From Bacteroidota bacterium (GTDB lineage: Bacteria; Bacteroidota; Bacteroidia; Chitinophagales; Saprospiraceae), in the NCBI GenBank assembly GCA_029781865.1, contig JAKOVW010000008.1, forward strand, positions 1-64,000: a stretch of 64,000 bases of DNA. The letters are read 5' to 3'. The notes beneath the pieces were generated by a model. The model saw nothing but the letters and a program-made list of their open reading frames with translations. It did no database searches and was not told where the DNA came from. Shown piece by piece: positions 27,137-35,467 of the stretch (position 1 is its first letter; the number at the start of each line of letters is the position of its first letter). The translations under genes were made by a program, and so were the position numbers.

Positions 27137-30100
27137 ATGAATCTTGAAAATATCAAACAATTACGGTTTACAAATTGGTGTATTAAAAACTCTACCAGCA
27201 TTTATGTTTTTACGATCATCATTTGCTTTGCCGGATTTATAGCGTACAAAAGAATTCCGAAAGAACTATTTCCGGACATTGTCATTCCTACCGTTTCCGT
27301 TGCTACTATTTATCCGGGTGCCACTCCGGAAGATATTGAGAACCTGATTTCAAAGCCGATTGAGAAGCAATTGAAATCTATAAACGGTATCAAAAAAGTA
27401 AAAAGCAATTCGCTATCCGATTTCTCATTGATCATTGCAGAATTCAATGCCGACCTGGATCCAAAAATCTGCAAGCAACGGGTTGACGATGCCGTAGACA
27501 AGGCCAAAAAAGATTTGCCGACCGATCTGAAAGACCCTCCGCAAATTCAAGAATTCGACTTTAGTGAAATGCCTATTCTCAATATTAATATTGCGGGAGA
27601 CTTTCCACTGGACAGATTAAAAATTTATGCCAAACAACTTAAGGATAAAATTGAATCTAATAAAGAAATTACCCGGGTAGACATTATCGGTGGTGTGGAA
27701 CGCGAAATCCAGGTGAATGTCGATTTGTATAAAATCAATGCTGCAGGTATCACATTTACAGATATAGAAAATGCATTGCGACTCCAAAACATGAACATTT
27801 CTGCAGGGGAATTGAGAATTCAGGATTTAAGACGCAATGTCAGAATTACAGGAGAATTTTCTGACCCCAAACAAATTGGTGAAATTGTGGTCAGGTCTTT
27901 TTTGGGTAATACTGTTTTTATGAAAGACATTGCGGATATTGAAGACAGCTTTAAAGAAAAACAAGACTTCGCAAGACTTGATAATAAACCCGTAGTGACC
28001 CTGAATGTGATAAAGCGAAGTGGAGAAAATCTCATAGACGCCACAGATAAAATTTATGCTATCATCGATGATTATAAGGTACACAAATTTCCACAGGCGC
28101 TGGTCATAAAGGTTACTGCTGATACTTCAGAAAACACAAGAGTTCAATTGCATGATCTGATCAATACGGTGATCCTCGGATTTATTTTTGTCGTTTTTAT
28201 TCTCATGTTTTTCATGGGATTTACAAATGCTTTTTTTGTAGGACTTGCAGTTCCCCTTTCCTGCCTTTTAGCGTTTCTGATCATGCCGGGCATGCATATG
28301 ACTATGAATGTGATCGTTTTGTTCTCTTTATTATTGGCTCTTGGTATTATTGTGGATGATGCCATTGTCGTTATTGAGAATACACATCGGATTTTTACTA
28401 AGAATAAAAACCTGACCATTGAGCAAGCTGCTAAACTTGCTGCCGGTGAAGTTTTCTTACCTGTATTAGCCGGAACATTAACTACCCTCATGCCCTTTTT
28501 TCCACTTTTATTCTGGCCTGGTATCATTGGAAAATTCATGTATCATTTGCCGGTTACCTTAATCATTACACTAGGCGCATCTCTGCTTGTCGCATTTGTA
28601 ATGAATCCCGTTTTTGCAGTTACTTTCATGAAACGGGATGAGGACAATCAAATGAATTCCTTAAAAGATTACAGAAAAATATTCATTTTCTTCACCGCCC
28701 TTGCACTTCTGGGTTATTTTAGTTTTGGCAGAGGTCTGGGCAATTTCTCCGTGTTTTGCATTATCCTGATTTTGCTGTATCATTTTCTGTTTTCGAAAAT
28801 GATACTCATATTCCAGAACCGCATCTGGCCAGCCGTGATCAACGGTTACAAAAATTTGTTGAAAATACTAATCAAAGGTTACCGGCCTATTGGTGTCGTA
28901 ATTGGTGTGTTTGCGTTATTATTCTTTAGCTTTATCTATTATGGCAGTACCCATCCTCAGATAGAAACCTTTCCGAAGGGTCAGCCTAATTTCGCATTTG
29001 TTTATTGCAAAATGCCCATAGGGACAGATGCTTCTATAACAGACTCCATCACGCAGATCATTGAATCCAGGGTTTATAAAATTATTGGAAAGAACAATCC
29101 TATTGTTTCATCTGTAATTTCAAATGTAGGTCTTGGTGCCGGAGATCCGCAAAATCCGGATCGCGTAGCTACGCCTCATAAAAGCAAAGTAACGGTTGCA
29201 TTTGTACGATTTGCTGATCGAAAAGGAATATCGACTACAGAAGTTCTGGAAGCATTACGCAATGAATTTAAAGAAGGTATTGCCGGAGCTGAAATCTCTG
29301 TTGAAAAAGAAAATAATGGCCCGCCGGTAGGTCGCCCGATCAGCATTGAATTAAGTGGTGATGATTTTGATGTATTGGATAAAATCAGCCGGAATTTATT
29401 GAATGGAATTTCCCAAAATAAAATTGAAGGAATAGATGGATTAAAATCTGATTTGCAAATCAGCAAACCAGAAATTATAATCCACATTGATGAAGAAAAA
29501 GCGCAACGGGAAGGAATAAGTTTAGCTCAAGTTGCTTCTCAACTCCGCACTGCCTTATTCGGCAAAGAAGTTTCCAGATTCAGGGATAAAAATGAAGATT
29601 TCCCTATCCAACTCAGGATTCAGGAAGGTGATCGCAATACTTTGGAAAAATTACTAAACCTGGATATTGCATTTATGGATATGTCGACACAACGGTTTAA
29701 ACAAATACCTGTTGCGTCCATCGCATCCATAAGCTATGGGAATTCACTATCCAGTATAAATCGGAAAAATCAAAAACGCGTCCTAACCTTAGGCTCTGAT
29801 GTAATTACAGGTTACAATCCAAACGCAATCATAGGACAGATAAAAGAACTTGCCGCTCAGATAGATTTACCGGAAGGATATGAAATTAATTTTTCAGGTG
29901 AGCAAGCAGAATTGCAGGAGACTATTGATTTCCTGGGACTCGCCTTTGGTGCAGCACTTGCTTTGATGTTCTTAATCCTTGTCACGCAATTCAATTCTGT
30001 TGTTAAACCATTTATCATTTTTACGACAGTCCTTTTTTCACTCATCGGCATTGCCCTGGGTTTCGGTTTTTTCAAAATCACCCTTAGCGCAGTTATGACC

Positions 30101-30505
30101 GGTATTGGAATATTCTCATTAGCCGGAATTGTGGTGCGCAACGGAATCTTATTAATTGAATTTACAGATGAGCTGCGACAACGAGGACATAGTGTTGAAG
30201 AAGCTGTTATTGAAGGAGGTGCTACGCGTATTACTCCCGTTATACTCACAGCATTGTCTGCAATATTGGGTTTGATACCGCTTTCCGTAGGTGTGAATCT
30301 TGATTTTTCAAGCTTGTTCAGCGATCTCGATCCAAAATTCTATCTGGGTGGTGATAACGTGGCCTTTTGGGGACCACTGGCCTGGACGATTATATTCGGA
30401 TTGATTACGGCTACATTTCTAACTTTACTCGTCGTGCCATCCATGTATATGTTGGGATACAAAACCCGCGAAAAAGCAAATGAACTGATCCGGAAGTATT
30501 TCTAA
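27137..30505 (+). CDS. RND family efflux transporter (AcrB/HAE1-like)
   Basis: A 1,122-residue inner-membrane pump with twelve predicted helices and two large periplasmic loops. Typical motifs are visible: KELFPDIVIPTVSV after TM1, YPGATPEDIE, and GIIVDDAIVVIEN in TM4 (about residues 402-414), whose paired Asp residues carry the proton relay. A late SLAGIVVRNGILLIEF segment is also present. It exports small molecules using the proton gradient. It is longer than AcrB because of extra hydrophobic and loop sequence between TM6 and TM7. Substrate cannot be predicted. It forms an operon with the upstream adaptor gene. Confidence 0.93.
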   Translation: MNLENIKQLRFTNWCIKNSTSIYVFTIIICFAGFIAYKRIPKELFPDIVIPTVSVATIYPGATPEDIENLISKPIEKQLKSINGIKKVKSNSLSDFSLIIAEFNADLDPKICKQRVDDAVDKAKKDLPTDLKDPPQIQEFDFSEMPILNINIAGDFPLDRLKIYAKQLKDKIESNKEITRVDIIGGVEREIQVNVDLYKINAAGITFTDIENALRLQNMNISAGELRIQDLRRNVRITGEFSDPKQIGEIVVRSFLGNTVFMKDIADIEDSFKEKQDFARLDNKPVVTLNVIKRSGENLIDATDKIYAIIDDYKVHKFPQALVIKVTADTSENTRVQLHDLINTVILGFIFVVFILMFFMGFTNAFFVGLAVPLSCLLAFLIMPGMHMTMNVIVLFSLLLALGIIVDDAIVVIENTHRIFTKNKNLTIEQAAKLAAGEVFLPVLAGTLTTLMPFFPLLFWPGIIGKFMYHLPVTLIITLGASLLVAFVMNPVFAVTFMKRDEDNQMNSLKDYRKIFIFFTALALLGYFSFGRGLGNFSVFCIILILLYHFLFSKMILIFQNRIWPAVINGYKNLLKILIKGYRPIGVVIGVFALLFFSFIYYGSTHPQIETFPKGQPNFAFVYCKMPIGTDASITDSITQIIESRVYKIIGKNNPIVSSVISNVGLGAGDPQNPDRVATPHKSKVTVAFVRFADRKGISTTEVLEALRNEFKEGIAGAEISVEKENNGPPVGRPISIELSGDDFDVLDKISRNLLNGISQNKIEGIDGLKSDLQISKPEIIIHIDEEKAQREGISLAQVASQLRTALFGKEVSRFRDKNEDFPIQLRIQEGDRNTLEKLLNLDIAFMDMSTQRFKQIPVASIASISYGNSLSSINRKNQKRVLTLGSDVITGYNPNAIIGQIKELAAQIDLPEGYEINFSGEQAELQETIDFLGLAFGAALALMFLILVTQFNSVVKPFIIFTTVLFSLIGIALGFGFFKITLSAVMTGIGIFSLAGIVVRNGILLIEFTDELRQRGHSVEEAVIEGGATRITPVILTALSAILGLIPLSVGVNLDFSSLFSDLDPKFYLGGDNVAFWGPLAWTIIFGLITATFLTLLVVPSMYMLGYKTREKANELIRKYF

Positions 30506-30673
30506 TTCATTAATTGATCTAAAGTTAAAGCGCTAAAATAATCGTACGTAAAAGATTTTTGCGTTTTCTTATGGGTAGCTGATCATCAATTTATCAAAAT
30601 TCCATTCCATTGGCTTTCGGATATTTGAATTCATTTGTATTTTTATTCCATATCTAAATAAGTCTATTTATTT

Positions 30674-31141
30674 ATGAGCCTATTCCGTAACCGGATTTTT
30701 TATTACCTGATTCTTGTAATTGGAGTATCTGCAATTACATACTACGCTATTCAAACTAAAAATACGCATTCGGTTCAGGTAAATACAACTATTCCCAAAT
30801 CTCATAATGAATCACATTCTCCTGCTAAAACCATCCATGAAGGTTCTCAAACCGTACAAAAAAATGCCGAAATACCTCCTTATGTAATGGAGGTACTGGA
30901 CTATGTTCTCAAAAATCAAAAAGCTCCATCACGTTACGTTGGCGGACGGATTTTCGAAAACAGAGAGCAAAGACTAAATTTATATGACTCAAAAGGAGAC
31001 CGGATCCAGTACAGAGAATGGGATGTGCATCCAAAGACCAAAGGTGAAAACAGGGGTGCGGAACGATTAATAACCGGATCAGATCACACTGCTTATTACA
31101 CCTTTGATCATTACCAGACCTTTATTAAAATCAAACTATGA
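30674..31141 (+). CDS. Secreted/anchored barnase-like ribonuclease (toxin)
   Basis: A 155-residue protein with an N-terminal hydrophobic segment (about residues 8-26; signal peptide or anchor), a polar linker, and a microbial ribonuclease N1/T1 (barnase) domain from about residue 66. The catalytic set is complete: E115 in YREWDV, R127 and R131 in NRGAER, and H146 in DHYQTF. The spacing between R127, R131 and H146 equals that of barnase R83, R87 and H102. It cleaves single-stranded RNA. The stop overlaps the start of a barstar-like inhibitor gene by ATGA, so the pair is translationally coupled. It may be a defence or competition ribonuclease, or a scavenging enzyme. Confidence 0.93.
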   Translation: MSLFRNRIFYYLILVIGVSAITYYAIQTKNTHSVQVNTTIPKSHNESHSPAKTIHEGSQTVQKNAEIPPYVMEVLDYVLKNQKAPSRYVGGRIFENREQRLNLYDSKGDRIQYREWDVHPKTKGENRGAERLITGSDHTAYYTFDHYQTFIKIKL

Positions 31142-31578
31142 ATACTTCATTTCACCTTATAAAAAACAAACAAAAATTCCAGGACATCCGGTTTAAAAAC
31201 ACCTTCATTGCGAGGCTAGAAGGCTCTCATTGCACCACTTCCAATGACTTATATAAAGAATTGAAAAAGGCATTTGAATTACCTGATTATTTTGGAAAAA
31301 ATTTAGATGCACTGTATGATTGCCTGATGGACCTGGAGTGGATACCCAAGGATCATGTTGTACTGATTATCGATCATTTCGATCTGCTTTTATCTCAGGA
31401 GTTGAATGATCCGGAACTTCTGGAAGATTTTCTGATAACCCTGGATGATGTCTGCAAATCCTGGGCTTTGTTGGAAAGCGATGAGTTTACCCCAAAAACG
31501 ATGAAAATCTACATCCCTGTTTCTGAAAAATCACAGGAACTTCTCGAGAACAATGATATTGAATTTGAAATCATTTGA
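31138..31578 (+). CDS. Barstar-family ribonuclease inhibitor
   Basis: A 146-residue cytoplasmic protein with the barstar pattern FGKNLDALYDCL. D57 and D61 correspond to barstar Asp35 and Asp39, the residues that plug the barnase active site. It overlaps the barnase-like gene by 4 bp (ATGA), the classic arrangement that guarantees inhibitor synthesis with the toxin. It is somewhat longer than Bacillus barstar (about 90 residues) because of N-terminal and C-terminal extensions. It should bind and neutralise the ribonuclease encoded upstream before export. Confidence 0.93.
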   Translation: MNTSFHLIKNKQKFQDIRFKNTFIARLEGSHCTTSNDLYKELKKAFELPDYFGKNLDALYDCLMDLEWIPKDHVVLIIDHFDLLLSQELNDPELLEDFLITLDDVCKSWALLESDEFTPKTMKIYIPVSEKSQELLENNDIEFEII

Positions 31579-31889
31579 TGAACCAAATTGAAAAGCATCC
31601 GGATGAATTCAGATTTTATTAATGTACTTTATTCCTGCACAAATAATTGAAATATGATAATTCTTTCCAATATCAATAAAGCTTGAATTACATGGTGTAA
31701 CCAAGATTGACTTACTGAAATTGCAGATCAATTGAAACTTGTGATTCTGCTTAAAAATTTAGATCAGGAATTTCGATCATTCAATGACGCAACTCACAGG
31801 AATCTGCAAAACAGAATAATATGATTTGAAAACCGATTTCCTTTTATTGGTTAAAGTCAGTACAATAAAATCTGTTTCATTCATCACGC
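31579..31889. other. Intergenic region between barstar and lysC
   Basis: About 310 bp between convergent genes. No ORF, RNA or strong terminator was seen. A 10-bp perfect palindrome CATCCGGATG lies shortly after the barstar stop, too short and loop-less for a terminator. Confidence 0.45.
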
Positions 31890-33179
31890 TTACTTTTTCG
31901 GGAGAATAGCCGGCGCACTCTTCATTACAATTTGCAAAGTCTTACGGATACGCTCTTCGAGCATTACAATTTTTTCCTCGAGGAGTTTGGGAATCATGGC
32001 ATCCAGGTAATGCCGAATGGTCAACAATTCGAGATCCGGATCAATAAGTACTTTGTATTGCTTTTCAACTTCTCTGACCAATTCCTGTAATCTGGAAGGT
32101 TCATTTCGGACACAAACCGAAAATGAAATTGCCGTATTTCTCATCATGTTTACTTTGATCCGGTACTTTTCAAATAAATCAAATAAATGAGCAAGATGGT
32201 GTTCTGCAATAAAAGACAGATCTTTTGGAGTAAAATGAATCAAAGCTTGTCCTTTTTCCAGAATTACAATTGGCGGATATTCCAAATCTATATCATCCGA
32301 AATTAATGTACCCTCTCCTTTAGGTTCGATGAAGGATTTAACAAACAAAGGAATATTTTTATTTTTCAGCGGTTGAATGGTCTTAGGATGAATCACTTTG
32401 CAACCATAATAAGTCATTTCAATAGCTTCAGAATAACTTAAACGATCGAGTTTAGTTACATTAAAAAATAAATCCGGATCCCCGGTTAAAACCCCGGGAA
32501 CATCCTTCCAGATATACATGCCATCCGCATTCAACGCATTCGATAAAATAGCTGCAGTATAATCAGAACCTTCCCTACCCAGCGTTGTCGTATTATTTTC
32601 TTTGGTAGAACCAATAAATCCCTGTGTTAATACTATTTTCTTCTCGTTGAGTACAGGAATTAATTGCTCCCTGATTTTTGCATCTGTTTCATTCCACAAT
32701 ACTCTTCCATCCCTGTACGTATCATCTGTCAGAATTAAATTCCTGGCATCAAACCAGCGTACATTCATTCCCGAATGATTCAGCCATGCGGCAAGAATAC
32801 GGCTCGAAATTAATTCCCCGATACAAACCACCTGGTCATATACGTAATCATAGGGCATATCGCGTTGTTCTTCAATGACCCATTCCCCTTCGACAAAATG
32901 TTCATGCATCTGCTGTTGAAGGTCACTTGTCCCTTCAGGAAATAGTTGATTTACTATATCCAGATGTTTCGCATGTATCACTTTTAACAATCGCAGCGAT
33001 TCATTGATATCCTTGAACTTCCATTCGACTACTTCTTCCAACTCATTTGTGGTTTTCCCCATTGCGGAAACTACCACCACGAGTTTTTCATCTTTTCCAA
33101 AGTCAGATATAATGCCGGCTACATTTCGAATGCCATCTGCATTTTTTACTGATGCGCCTCCAAATTTGAATACTTTCAT
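31890..33179 (-). CDS. lysC: Aspartate kinase, monofunctional
   Basis: A 429-residue aspartokinase that phosphorylates aspartate in the first step of lysine, threonine and methionine synthesis. The N-terminal KFGGASV (5-11) and a later TTTLGREGSDYTAA form the nucleotide and aspartate sites. The C-terminal part (about 300-429) has the ACT-type regulatory region, with IHFTPKDLSFI and a serine/threonine-poor tail. No homoserine dehydrogenase domain is fused. It is a single gene with its own -7 element (33199-33206) 20 bp upstream. ACT domains usually bind lysine or threonine for feedback control; which one applies is not readable here. Confidence 0.93.
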   Translation of the reverse strand: MKVFKFGGASVKNADGIRNVAGIISDFGKDEKLVVVVSAMGKTTNELEEVVEWKFKDINESLRLLKVIHAKHLDIVNQLFPEGTSDLQQQMHEHFVEGEWVIEEQRDMPYDYVYDQVVCIGELISSRILAAWLNHSGMNVRWFDARNLILTDDTYRDGRVLWNETDAKIREQLIPVLNEKKIVLTQGFIGSTKENNTTTLGREGSDYTAAILSNALNADGMYIWKDVPGVLTGDPDLFFNVTKLDRLSYSEAIEMTYYGCKVIHPKTIQPLKNKNIPLFVKSFIEPKGEGTLISDDIDLEYPPIVILEKGQALIHFTPKDLSFIAEHHLAHLFDLFEKYRIKVNMMRNTAISFSVCVRNEPSRLQELVREVEKQYKVLIDPDLELLTIRHYLDAMIPKLLEEKIVMLEERIRKTLQIVMKSAPAILPKK

Positions 33180-33198
33180 GATTTGCCTTAAATTATTG

Positions 33199-33206
33199 CA
33201 AAAGTA
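33199..33206 (-). promoter_or_regulatory. -7 promoter element for lysC
   Basis: Minus strand reads TACTTTTG (TAnnTTTG), 20 bp before the lysC ATG at 33179. Confidence 0.45.
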
Positions 33207-33458
33207 TACATACTGGAAAAGATATTCACCAGATCCTTAATTTTCAAATGAAAAAACTTCATAGCCATTATTCTGATCTTATCTACTTTGAGCGACCATT
33301 CGGTAAAGTGGAGCTCAGCTCGTTACTTATTGGATCTTTACGGTGCCTTCATGAATTATAAAGCAATATAATTTACAGCCTTGATAAAATGCTTGCCATC
33401 GAAAAGCTATACTCAAGATTAATTCGTTCAGGATTTTCCGATTCAAAATGGACCATTT

Positions 33459-34259
33459 CTAATCTCCCTTCAGTGCAATCATCTTGTCTTCCACATCGCG
33501 TACTAAATCCAGATATCGTGGGAGCTTTTTGATTTCCCGGTCTCTGACCAGGGGAAGATCAACTGAAATATGATGGACAAATGTAGATGGTGGTGTCTTC
33601 ATTATATATATTTCATCACCGAGGTAAACCGCCTCTGAGATGTCATGGGTGACAAATATGAAAGTTGAATGAAATTTGTTCCAGATGTTCAGTAGCAAAT
33701 CCTGCATTTGAATCCGGGTTTTGATATCCAAAGCACCAAACGGTTCGTCCATTAAAAGAATATCCTGATTTGTCAAAAGTGATCTTGCAATTGCAACCCG
33801 TTGAAGTTGCCCCCCTGAAAGAGTTGGGTAATTAGCATATTTCTTTTCATGACCGGAAAGTCCAACAAGTTGAATCATTTCCATTGCTTTATGCTCGCGC
33901 TCTTTTTCTTCAACACCTTGATAATCCAGTCCTGTTGCCACATTTTCAAGAACGGTCTTCCATGGGAATGATGAATATTGCTGAAAAATCATACCAACAT
34001 GATGATCTTCATTTCTTAAATTTTCATTGATATAAACTTCCCCTTCGGTTGGTTTTTGCAATCCGGCAATATATCTGAGTAAAGTAGACTTGCCGCAACC
34101 TGACATTCCCAGGATGCAAATAAATTGGCCCTGGGCAGGTTTATCTTCTACGATCAGATTTAAATCTTTAATGATGAATGATTTTCCTCCATCATAACTC
34201 TGACTGATATTCCGCAACTCAATGATATTGGTTAACTCTGAATCTTTCTGACGTGTCAT
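33459..34259 (-). CDS. ABC transporter ATP-binding protein (NitT/TauT/SsuB type)
   Basis: A 266-residue ATPase with Walker A GMSGCGKST (51-59), a Q-loop FQQYSSFPW, signature LSGGQ (147-151) and Walker B ILLMDEP (167-173). The frame is open to 34373, but the start at 34259 fits best. It gives an ATGA overlap with the permease stop (34256-34259), and the extra 38 residues lie inside the permease C-terminus and look unlike the family. It powers the permease encoded directly upstream, which in this family normally imports oxyanions or sulfonates. It is the last gene of a five-gene envelope cluster. Confidence 0.9.
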   Translation of the reverse strand: MTRQKDSELTNIIELRNISQSYDGGKSFIIKDLNLIVEDKPAQGQFICILGMSGCGKSTLLRYIAGLQKPTEGEVYINENLRNEDHHVGMIFQQYSSFPWKTVLENVATGLDYQGVEEKEREHKAMEMIQLVGLSGHEKKYANYPTLSGGQLQRVAIARSLLTNQDILLMDEPFGALDIKTRIQMQDLLLNIWNKFHSTFIFVTHDISEAVYLGDEIYIMKTPPSTFVHHISVDLPLVRDREIKKLPRYLDLVRDVEDKMIALKGD

Positions 34260-35362
34260 TTCACATTTGAATTTTGCATTCTGATAAAAGCATAAACCAG
34301 GCTCATGAATCCGGCTGCAAGAAGGATCCAACCGATCGTACAAAAAAGATCTAATTTCAAAAAGTAAGTACAAAGTATTCCTAAAATGAGTGCGGTCAGG
34401 ATGGCATATAATCCAATTCTGCCTTCATCAAGCCCATTCACCTGACTATTATAATATTTATGTGGATTGATTATTTTATCGATTATGACAAATAACTTGT
34501 CTTGTAACATACCGATGAACATAATGATCAGGAGCAATGCAAAGACCCGATCAACCTGACCTTGCCGTGATTTGGTATAAATCAGTGATCCTATCCCCTG
34601 CCCCTTGTTTAACAATTCTGCTATAATGATATAAGTCCATGAAATTGCGGTAAGCACTCTGATATCATCGGTTAATCTTGAAATTACAGCCGGTATAAAA
34701 ACAGTTTTAATTTGTTGCCATTTTGAAGCGCCCAGCGTATATGCCGTTTGAGCAAGGACATCATCCACTTCATCAATTCTCTGAATGACAACCGGCAATA
34801 AATAAACCAATATGCCCAATGCAAGAAAAGCAATTTTCATTGGATCGCCCAATCCAAACCAGGTAATGAATAATCCGGTTAACGCTGACAGCGGTAAATA
34901 ACGCATCGCGTCAACCTGTTTATTAAACAACGACCTGAAAATTGGAAACAATCCCATTACCAGTCCAAACAAGAGCGAAAGTATTATGGCCCAGAAGTAA
35001 CCCTGTACATTCAACCAAACGGAATGCATGGTATTACCGACCACATTGTCTTTTGTGTACAGATCTTTAAATGAAAACAAAACCTGATCCGGCCTTGGTA
35101 ATAGTGGATATACTTTTTTAAATTCAGTGGCACCATTTAAAACTATTGAGTCTTGCCTTATTATGGAATCTCTTTGTTCTACACTCATCGAATCCAAACT
35201 TGAAGGAAGGTATGGATTATATCCATGCACAATTGGATTTTTAGTCGACAATAATTCAGCCAGGGCCCACCAGATGACTAAGGTCAATAGCAGACCAAGC
35301 ACTGTAAATACCCAGGATGTAGTTTCATCCAATTTACCCCGAAGCTCAAACCATTTATTCAT
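34256..35362 (-). CDS. ABC transporter permease, BPD type, with extra periplasmic insert and C-terminal helices
   Basis: A 368-residue inner-membrane permease. TM1 is at about 15-38, then there is an unusual 45-residue hydrophilic insert (about 39-85) before the normal TPSP-like LLPRPDQVLFS segment. The EAA coupling loop (YTLGASKWQQIKTVFIPAVI) that docks the ATPase follows. After the usual core, two more hydrophobic helices (about 317-335 and 340-360) extend the C-terminus beyond SsuC/TauC relatives. It is translationally coupled to the ATPase gene by ATGA and lies 105 bp downstream of the solute-binding/OmpA gene. The additions suggest contact with other envelope proteins of the cluster. Confidence 0.88.
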   Translation of the reverse strand: MNKWFELRGKLDETTSWVFTVLGLLLTLVIWWALAELLSTKNPIVHGYNPYLPSSLDSMSVEQRDSIIRQDSIVLNGATEFKKVYPLLPRPDQVLFSFKDLYTKDNVVGNTMHSVWLNVQGYFWAIILSLLFGLVMGLFPIFRSLFNKQVDAMRYLPLSALTGLFITWFGLGDPMKIAFLALGILVYLLPVVIQRIDEVDDVLAQTAYTLGASKWQQIKTVFIPAVISRLTDDIRVLTAISWTYIIIAELLNKGQGIGSLIYTKSRQGQVDRVFALLLIIMFIGMLQDKLFVIIDKIINPHKYYNSQVNGLDEGRIGLYAILTALILGILCTYFLKLDLFCTIGWILLAAGFMSLVYAFIRMQNSNVK

Positions 35363-35467
35363 TTAATGGAACATTTGACTTATACTCAATTTGCATTGAA
35401 CGCGATACTTAAAAAATTCGGAAAAACGGATATTCCGTTTGCCATTTTTAAAAAAAACTTGTTGATT

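Noticed and set aside
28144-28539. 131-codon minus-strand ORF inside the RND pump gene
   Set aside because: Antisense shadow of a conserved transporter reading frame.
33248-33361. 37-codon ORF between lysC and the ABC ATPase gene
   Set aside because: Short, without recognised motif or promoter; no support beyond an open frame.
34260-34373. N-terminal extension of the ABC ATPase
   Set aside because: It lies inside the permease coding end and is not family-like; the ATG at 34259 overlaps the permease stop in the usual ATGA manner.
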